Shown: positions 58,961 to 64,000 of the stretch, in pieces
How the letters are laid out: every line of letters begins with the position of its first letter
Numbering within the stretch: position 1 is the stretch's first letter
Source: Bacillota bacterium
GTDB lineage: Bacteria > Bacillota > Clostridia > Christensenellales > Aristaeellaceae
Length of the DNA: 64,000 nucleotides
NCBI GenBank assembly: GCA_023425025.1
Contig: JAFADG010000058.1
Location: forward strand, 1-64,000
Reading direction: 5' to 3'
Notes under the pieces: generated by a model
Databases searched by the model: none
What the model was told of the DNA's origin: nothing
Seen by the model: the letters and a program-made list of their open reading frames with translations, nothing else
Position numbers and translations under genes: made by a program

Positions 58961-59647
58961 TTGTCTGCCTATAAAATCATGATTGTGGAGGATGACCCCA
59001 CCATTGCCGGCGTGGTGCAAAGCCACCTTCAAAAATGGGGATATTCCGCCTTTGCCGTGCAGGACTTTTCCCAGGTGCTTTTGGCGTTCCGCCGGGAGGA
59101 GCCCCACCTTGTTCTGATGGATATTTCCCTGCCCCGGTACAACGGGTTTTATTGGTGCGGGGAAATCCGCAAAATTTCCCGGGTGCCGATTTTGTTTTTG
59201 TCCTCCCACACGGAAAACATGGACATCGTCATGGCCATCTCCACGGGCGGGGACGATTATGTGACCAAGCCTTTTGATTTAAGCGTGCTGGTGGCCAAGG
59301 TGCAGGCGCTATTGCGCCGCAGCTACGACTTTCAAAGCTCGATGAATGTCCTTGTCCACCGGGAGGCCGTGTTCCACATCGGCGATGGCACGCTGCACTA
59401 TCACGGCCAAAAAATCGACCTGACCCGCAACGAGGCCAGGATCATGCAAACGCTTTTGGAAAGCAAGGGCAGCACCGTCAGCCGCGATGCCCTGATGCAG
59501 CGGCTGTGGGACAGCGACGCGTTTATCGACGACAATACCCTGACCGTCAACGTGGCCCGGCTGCGCAAAAAGCTGGAGGACGCGGGGCTCGCGGATTTTA
59601 TTGTCACCAAGAAGGGCTCAGGGTATCTTGTGGAGGCGGAGTCATGA
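58961..59647 (+). CDS. BceR-type response regulator
   Basis: A 228-residue OmpR-family regulator of the cell-envelope-stress group. The receiver has EDD at 10-12, Asp54 in LMDISLPRYNGFYWC (the YNGFYWC sequence is characteristic of BceR-like proteins), and Lys in VTKPFDLSVL. The winged helix has LTRNEARIMQTLLESKGSTV. The start is a TTG after AGGAGGGG; no ATG is near. It overlaps the kinase by 4 bases. A TATAAT box is 30 bases upstream without a clear -35. Confidence 0.93.
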   Translation: MSAYKIMIVEDDPTIAGVVQSHLQKWGYSAFAVQDFSQVLLAFRREEPHLVLMDISLPRYNGFYWCGEIRKISRVPILFLSSHTENMDIVMAISTGGDDYVTKPFDLSVLVAKVQALLRRSYDFQSSMNVLVHREAVFHIGDGTLHYHGQKIDLTRNEARIMQTLLESKGSTVSRDALMQRLWDSDAFIDDNTLTVNVARLRKKLEDAGLADFIVTKKGSGYLVEAES

Positions 59648-60651
59648 AAAAGGCATCGGCGCTCTCTCTTTTCGCTTCCTTCCTTCGGGAGAAGGCGGGC
59701 GCGTTTTTGTTGTCCGCTGTGACGGCCGGGCTGTTTCTGCTGATCGGCGCTCTTTCGCACATAGACATGGCGCCGCTGTGGTACGCGCTGCTGCTCTGCG
59801 GCGTTTTTGCTTTTCCCGTTTCCATCATTTCCCTTTCCCGCTATATGAGAAGATACCGCCAGGCGGAAGCGTGCCTCAACCATTTGGACACGCTTCCCCA
59901 GGGCCTCCCCGCCGCCGCGAACCGGCTGGACGCCTTGTACCGGGAAATCATAGAACTGCAAGGGCAATTGCGGCTTCAGGAAAAAAACGAGCAGACCAGG
60001 CGGCTCCGCGAGCGGGAGGACTACTACACCCTTTGGATGCACCAAATCAAAACGCCCCTCGCCGCCATGCGGCTGCTTATGCAAAGCGGCGCGGCTACGG
60101 ATAACGGCCAGTGGGAGGAGGAGCTTTTCAAAACCGAGCGCTATGCAGAAATGGCGCTGCATTACCTGCGCCTGGAAAGCAACACGGACGATCTTGACCT
60201 TCGGCGGCAGGACCTGTATACCCTTGTCAAGAAAGCCGTCAAAAAATACGCGGTCATGTTCATACACAAAAAGATCAGCCTGGAGCTTGCTCCTTTTGAC
60301 GTGCAGGCGCTGACGGATGAAAAGTGGTTTCTGGTGCTGCTGGAGCAGATATTATCCAACGCCATCAAGTACACCGATGCGGGCGTCATCCGCATCTTTG
60401 TGCAGGACGGGGCCACGCTGGTCCTTGCCGACAGCGGCATCGGCATCTCAAAGGAAGATTTGCCCAGGGTATTTGAGCGGGGCTATACGGGGCACAATGG
60501 CCGTGCGGACCAGCGGGCCACGGGTATCGGGCTGTATTTGGCCCGGGAGGCCGCCAAACGGCTCGGGCACAAGCTTTCCATTGCGTCTGAGGCAGGCCAG
60601 GGCACCACGGTGCTGATCGATGTTTCCGATATTCCATTGGAGATCTATTGA
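59644..60651 (+). CDS. BceS-type intramembrane-sensing histidine kinase
   Basis: A 335-residue kinase with two close N-terminal helices (about 19-39 and 44-64) and almost no outer domain, as in BceS, which senses antimicrobial peptides through its transporter. The DHp box is YTLWMHQIKTPLAAMRLL (phosphorylated His), and the ATPase motifs are LSNAIKYTDAG, DSGIGISKEDL, and GTGIGLYLAREAAKRLG-like (ATGIGLYLAREA). The overlap with the regulator gene (ATGA) couples translation. Confidence 0.94.
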   Translation: MKKASALSLFASFLREKAGAFLLSAVTAGLFLLIGALSHIDMAPLWYALLLCGVFAFPVSIISLSRYMRRYRQAEACLNHLDTLPQGLPAAANRLDALYREIIELQGQLRLQEKNEQTRRLREREDYYTLWMHQIKTPLAAMRLLMQSGAATDNGQWEEELFKTERYAEMALHYLRLESNTDDLDLRRQDLYTLVKKAVKKYAVMFIHKKISLELAPFDVQALTDEKWFLVLLEQILSNAIKYTDAGVIRIFVQDGATLVLADSGIGISKEDLPRVFERGYTGHNGRADQRATGIGLYLAREAAKRLGHKLSIASEAGQGTTVLIDVSDIPLEIY

Positions 60652-60667
60652 TATTTTTTTCGCAACC

Positions 60668-60681
60668 TTTCAAAACTGTAA
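60668..60681. promoter_or_regulatory. Candidate BceR-type operator before the ABC transporter genes
   Basis: TTTCA-aaac-TGTAA fits the known BceR box TNACA-N4-TGTAA with one mismatch. It lies in the 135-base gap between the kinase and transporter genes, where such sites control the transporter. A weaker second TGTAA half (AGTTTGTAAGG) follows about 22 bases on. Confidence 0.45.
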
Positions 60682-60786
60682 GCTTTGATCCCCAGTTTGT
60701 AAGGCTGCGTCAAGGCAAAAACCTTCTGGGCGCGCTATACTGAAAAAGCGCTGTCAAACGCAATCATTCACCGGGAGGAAACCAAC

Positions 60787-61554
60787 ATGCCTTTGCTAGA
60801 TGTCATTCATGTGAAAAAAATCTATACCACCCTGCTGGGCGGTCAAAAGGTGGAGGCCCTGACCGACGCCAGCTTCAGCGTGGAAAACGGAGAGTTTGTC
60901 GCCATCATGGGCGAATCCGGTTCCGGCAAAACGACGCTGTTGAACATTCTGGCCGCGCTGGACAAGCCCACCGAAGGCCAAGTGCTTTTGGAAGGCCGGG
61001 ACATGGGCCAAATTCGGGACAAGGAGATTTCCGCCTTCCGAAGGGACAACCTGGGCTTCGTGTTTCAGGATTTCAACCTGCTGGATACCTTTTCCGTACG
61101 GGACAACATCCTGTTGCCGCTGGTACTGGCCGGCAAAAGCTACCGGGAGATGGAGCCCAAGCTCACCGCCGTGGCGGATATCCTGCACATTGCCGACATT
61201 CTGCCCAAATTCCCCTACGAAATTTCCGGCGGGCAAAAGCAGCGCACCGCCGTGGCCCGGGCGCTGATCACCTCTCCCAAGCTGGTCTTGGCTGACGAGC
61301 CCACCGGGGCGCTGGACTCGAAAGCATCCCAAAACTTATTGAGGACCTTTGCCGCCATACACCAGCGGGGGCAGACGATCCTGATGGTCACCCACAGCAC
61401 CCAGGCCGCCAGCTACGCCGGCCGGGTCATGTTCATACGCGACGGCCGCGTCTATCACCAAATGTACAGGGGCGATATGGAGCAGGACGCTTTCTATCAA
61501 AAGATCATTTCCGCCCTCACCGTTTTATCCGCCGGGGGTGATCTGGGTGCGTAA
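60787..61554 (+). CDS. BceA-type ABC transporter ATP-binding protein
   Basis: The 255-residue ATPase of a Bce-type peptide-detoxification transporter (MacB-like family). Walker A is GESGSGKTT (about 40-48), the signature ISGGQKQR, Walker B LVLADEPTGALDS, and the switch His is in VTHSTQ. FVFQDFNLLDTFSVRDNILL is the conserved Q-loop region. GGGAGG precedes the ATG. The permease start overlaps its stop. Confidence 0.96.
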   Translation: MPLLDVIHVKKIYTTLLGGQKVEALTDASFSVENGEFVAIMGESGSGKTTLLNILAALDKPTEGQVLLEGRDMGQIRDKEISAFRRDNLGFVFQDFNLLDTFSVRDNILLPLVLAGKSYREMEPKLTAVADILHIADILPKFPYEISGGQKQRTAVARALITSPKLVLADEPTGALDSKASQNLLRTFAAIHQRGQTILMVTHSTQAASYAGRVMFIRDGRVYHQMYRGDMEQDAFYQKIISALTVLSAGGDLGA

Positions 61555-63538
61555 ACGCTTTTTATACCTGCGCCTGGCTGTCAGCAACCTGTGGAAGAAC
61601 AGGCAGACGTATCTCTCCTTTTTCCTGAGCACCATGTGCACCATCTTCGTTTTTTACACCTTTTCCATGATCGCCCTGAACGAAGGCCTGAAAAAAATGC
61701 CGGGCGCGCAGGGCATGCAGATCATGATGGTGCTGGGCGCCATTGTGGTGGCCATCTTCGCTTTTATCTTTTTGTTCTACGCCAACAGCTTTCTGATCAA
61801 GCGCCGCAAAAAGGAACTGGGCTTGTACGGCATACTGGGCCTGGAAAAGAAACATATCGCCCGCATCCTGTTTCACGAAACGGTGGCGCTGCTGCTGCTT
61901 GGCTTAATAGTCGGCATCGGCCTGGGCATTGCCATGAGCCGGCTGATGTTTTTGCTGATCCAGGCGCTGATGCGCGTTCCAACGCCCATTGTGTTTTCGG
62001 TAACGGAACTGCCCATCATTTTAACCTGCGGCCTGTTTGCGGCGGTGTTTTTCCTGCTGCTCATCTACAACCGGCTTCAGGTGCATCTGTCCAGCCCGGT
62101 CAATCTGCTCAAGGGCCAGCAGAAGGGCGAAAAGGAGCCTAAGACGCGCTGGCTGCTGGCCGCGATCGGCGCCGCGGCCATGGGCGCCGGTTATATCATG
62201 GCCAACAGGTTGAGCAATCCCCTGCAAGCGCTGACCATTTTCTTTGTGGCGGTGATCCTGGTCATCATCGGCACCTACGCGCTGTTCACCGCCGGCAGCA
62301 TTGCCTTTTTGAAAATCCTGCGGCGCAACAAAGGGTACTACTACAAGCCCCGCAATTTTATCTCCCTGTCCGGCATGATCTACCGCATGAAGCAGAACGC
62401 CGCGGGCCTGGCCGGTATCTGCATCCTGAGCACCATGGCCATCATCACCATCGGCACCACCGTGGCGGTGTACATGGGCATGGAATCCATGCTGAAAAGC
62501 CAGTATCCCCTGGATCATATCATCTCCTTCCGGGAAGACGCTGCCGATCCCAATTGGGCTGCCCAGGTGATACAGGACAAGGCGCAGGAATATCATGTGA
62601 CGATCCCTGCCCTGTATCAGGCTACTTACCTGCAAACCATCGTCTACCGGGATGGGGATCAGTTGATGAAAGCCGAACAATACGACATGAATACATCCCA
62701 GGACTATGAAAATGTCTGGGGCTTGTACCTCCTGACCGTTTCCGATTACAACCAAATGACGGGCGCGTCCCAGGCGCTTGAGGATAACGCATGCTTGCTG
62801 TTCCAGTCGCGAAACATGCCTTCCCCTCAGACCATCACGCTGGGCAGCATGACATTTGCCGTTACGGATCTTGCCGAGTTTCCCATTTCCCAAAAAAGCA
62901 GCAGCGCCATCGATTCGCCGCTGTATGTGATTGTAAAGGACCGGGAAACGGCCCAAAACATCTACGCAAGCATCCACGGCGCGGAGGAGGAATACAGGTT
63001 CTCCCGCGGATTTTGGTGGAACTCGCAGGGGGAGGAACAATCGCTGATTGATTATTCCAATGCTGTCATCGAAACACTGCGGGCCAGCGGCAAGGGATTC
63101 AGCAGTTCCAGCGCTCACACCATCCGCCGGGAATGGTATGCCTCCTATGGCGGCTTCCTGTTTCTTGGCGTGTTCCTGGGCCTCCTGTTTTTGATGGCCA
63201 CCACGCTGATCATTTATTTCAAGCAGGTATCGGAAGGCTATATGGATCACGACCGGTTCATCATATTGCAAAAGGTGGGCATGGGCCGGGACGAGGTGAA
63301 GGCCACCGTGCGCAAGCAGATTTTGATGGTGTTCATCCTGCCCATCGTGGCCGCCGTCATCCATACCTGGGGCGCGCTGCACATGATGACCAAAATGCTT
63401 TCCATGCTGGGCCTGGGCGATAAGCCACTGATCACGGCCAGCATCTTTACAACCGCCGGCGTATTCGCGCTATTGTACTTCTTTGTCTACTCGGCGACGG
63501 CAAGAACTTATTACGCCATGGTGAGAATGGAGCAATAA
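61547..63538 (+). CDS. BceB-type ABC transporter permease
   Basis: A permease of about 663 residues with the BceB layout: about ten helices, the first four near the N-terminus, and a large outer domain (about 325-530, between helices 7 and 8) that binds the peptide or its lipid target. ILGLEKKHIARILFHETVAL is a typical inner loop. The GTG chosen (VRKRFLYLRL) has GGGGGTG at good spacing; a GTG three codons earlier is possible. Together with the kinase it should form the sensing complex for a cell-wall antibiotic. A strong terminator follows. Confidence 0.94.
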   Translation: MRKRFLYLRLAVSNLWKNRQTYLSFFLSTMCTIFVFYTFSMIALNEGLKKMPGAQGMQIMMVLGAIVVAIFAFIFLFYANSFLIKRRKKELGLYGILGLEKKHIARILFHETVALLLLGLIVGIGLGIAMSRLMFLLIQALMRVPTPIVFSVTELPIILTCGLFAAVFFLLLIYNRLQVHLSSPVNLLKGQQKGEKEPKTRWLLAAIGAAAMGAGYIMANRLSNPLQALTIFFVAVILVIIGTYALFTAGSIAFLKILRRNKGYYYKPRNFISLSGMIYRMKQNAAGLAGICILSTMAIITIGTTVAVYMGMESMLKSQYPLDHIISFREDAADPNWAAQVIQDKAQEYHVTIPALYQATYLQTIVYRDGDQLMKAEQYDMNTSQDYENVWGLYLLTVSDYNQMTGASQALEDNACLLFQSRNMPSPQTITLGSMTFAVTDLAEFPISQKSSSAIDSPLYVIVKDRETAQNIYASIHGAEEEYRFSRGFWWNSQGEEQSLIDYSNAVIETLRASGKGFSSSSAHTIRREWYASYGGFLFLGVFLGLLFLMATTLIIYFKQVSEGYMDHDRFIILQKVGMGRDEVKATVRKQILMVFILPIVAAVIHTWGALHMMTKMLSMLGLGDKPLITASIFTTAGVFALLYFFVYSATARTYYAMVRMEQ

Positions 63539-63542
63539 AAAA

Positions 63543-63590
63543 GCAAAAACGCTGTCCGGGAAGCAATTCCCCGGCAGCGTTTTTGCTTTT
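63543..63590. terminator. Bidirectional terminator after the Bce-type operon
   Basis: GCAAAAACGCTG pairs with CAGCGTTTTTGC around CCGGG/CCCGG-type loop arms. T and A runs on both sides let it serve the permease gene and the convergent glycosyltransferase gene. Confidence 0.85.
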
Positions 63591-63597
63591 GCCTGCG

Positions 63598-64000
63598 TTA
63601 CAACCGCCAGCCCCATTTGCCAAAGTATTGCACCATGGACTTGACGTGGCGCATTGTACCCTTCCAATTGTGAACATTTTCCCTGGCCCATACATGGGTC
63701 ACGCAAAAGCCCGGATGATAAAGCGCAAGGCCTCTGGCTTTCAGTTCTTTCGTCAGGTCCGCATCCTCCATGTACAAAAAATACCTGGGATCAAAACCGC
63801 CCACCGCCCGGAAGGCATCGGCGCGGGTCAGCATAAAGCAGCCGGTGGCAAACGATAGCTCGCAAGGCTCCAAAGCCGCCTTCCCCCGCCACGTATACCG
63901 GCCGCGCCAGGTGGTGAAAGGCCGGCCCAGCCGTTCCAGGTAGCCGCCCAGGAGAAAGTGAAGCGAGGGCTGCTCCTTAGGCAGGAACTGCTCGCTCCCG
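63598..64000 (-). CDS. Glycosyltransferase family 2 protein (C-terminal part)
   Basis: Only the last 134 residues are in the window; the start lies beyond the right edge. ATGCFMLTRADAFRAVGGFD and YFLYMEDADLTKELKARG are the acceptor-site motifs of GT2 rhamnosyltransferase-like enzymes (the ED of the second is the expected ED motif). HVWARENVHNWKGTMRH follows, and the protein ends FGKWGWRL. The upstream sequence in the window (GRPFTTWRGRYTWRGKAALE) is in frame and open. Such enzymes build wall polysaccharides. Donor and acceptor are unknown. Confidence 0.88.
   Translation of the reverse strand, partial: GSEQFLPKEQPSLHFLLGGYLERLGRPFTTWRGRYTWRGKAALEPCELSFATGCFMLTRADAFRAVGGFDPRYFLYMEDADLTKELKARGLALYHPGFCVTHVWARENVHNWKGTMRHVKSMVQYFGKWGWRL

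Overview
The window reads as a piece of chromosome from an endospore-forming, fairly GC-rich member of the class Clostridia. Two alpha/beta-type small acid-soluble spore proteins, a GerW/YtfJ sporulation protein, a DacF-type carboxypeptidase and a SpoIID-fold protein point to sporulation. The L27 gene carries a leader peptide and sits next to its protease Prp, as in Firmicutes. Family-level placement is not possible from sequence reading alone.

Layout. 1-2.1 kb: a possible insertion-sequence end, two spore protein genes, and the L10 leader with rplJ-rplL. 2.1-9.9 kb: a secreted protein, DegV, a membrane protein, tRNA-Arg(CCG), a secreted SpoIID/SH3 protein, an ADP-forming acyl-CoA synthetase and a DUF554 protein. 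10.2-11.3 kb: rplU-prp-rpmA behind a structured leader. 11.3-17.1 kb: small proteins, a WYL regulator with a Zn-ribbon/GyrI-like/DUF3788 series, and membrane proteins. 17.3-24.3 kb: a GH10 xylanase, an ABC-2 exporter with a nitroreductase, a decayed DUF6157 gene and a beta-lactamase-fold hydrolase. 24.4-29.3 kb: a MalT-like regulator, a TIM-barrel isomerase, glmM and secG. 29.4-33.1 kb: a biotin-dependent carboxyltransferase cluster. 33.3-37.2 kb: RNA modification enzymes, a GNAT protein and a PadR/DUF1700/DUF4097 operon. 37.6-43.3 kb: dacF-ytfJ-ytfI, pckA and rsmA. 43.3-53.9 kb: a zinc-ribbon membrane protein, AlkX/YcaQ, two GNAT genes, dnaX, a MATE pump, a PDZ/two-component operon and TraX. 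54.1-64 kb: icd, a THF riboswitch with folT, nth, obgE-yhbY, a BceRSAB-type module and a partial glycosyltransferase.

Most of this is housekeeping chromosome. Central carbon genes recur (pckA, icd, the carboxyltransferase set, the ADP-forming acyl-CoA synthetase), which fits a fermenter that interconverts pyruvate, oxaloacetate and acyl-CoAs. No prophage, CRISPR array or complete transposon was found.

The least explained parts lie between genes. Two copies of a roughly 200-300 bp repeat are made of successive hairpins whose arms differ between copies but still pair. A second family built on the palindrome GGGCGATTgataATCGCCC has two 125 bp MITE-like copies with terminal inverted repeats and two shorter relatives. 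Other points of note are a probable one-base frameshift that removes the membrane anchor of DacF, a perfect 20 bp palindrome upstream of pckA, and a carboxyltransferase cluster with a gamma subunit but no sodium-pump beta subunit.
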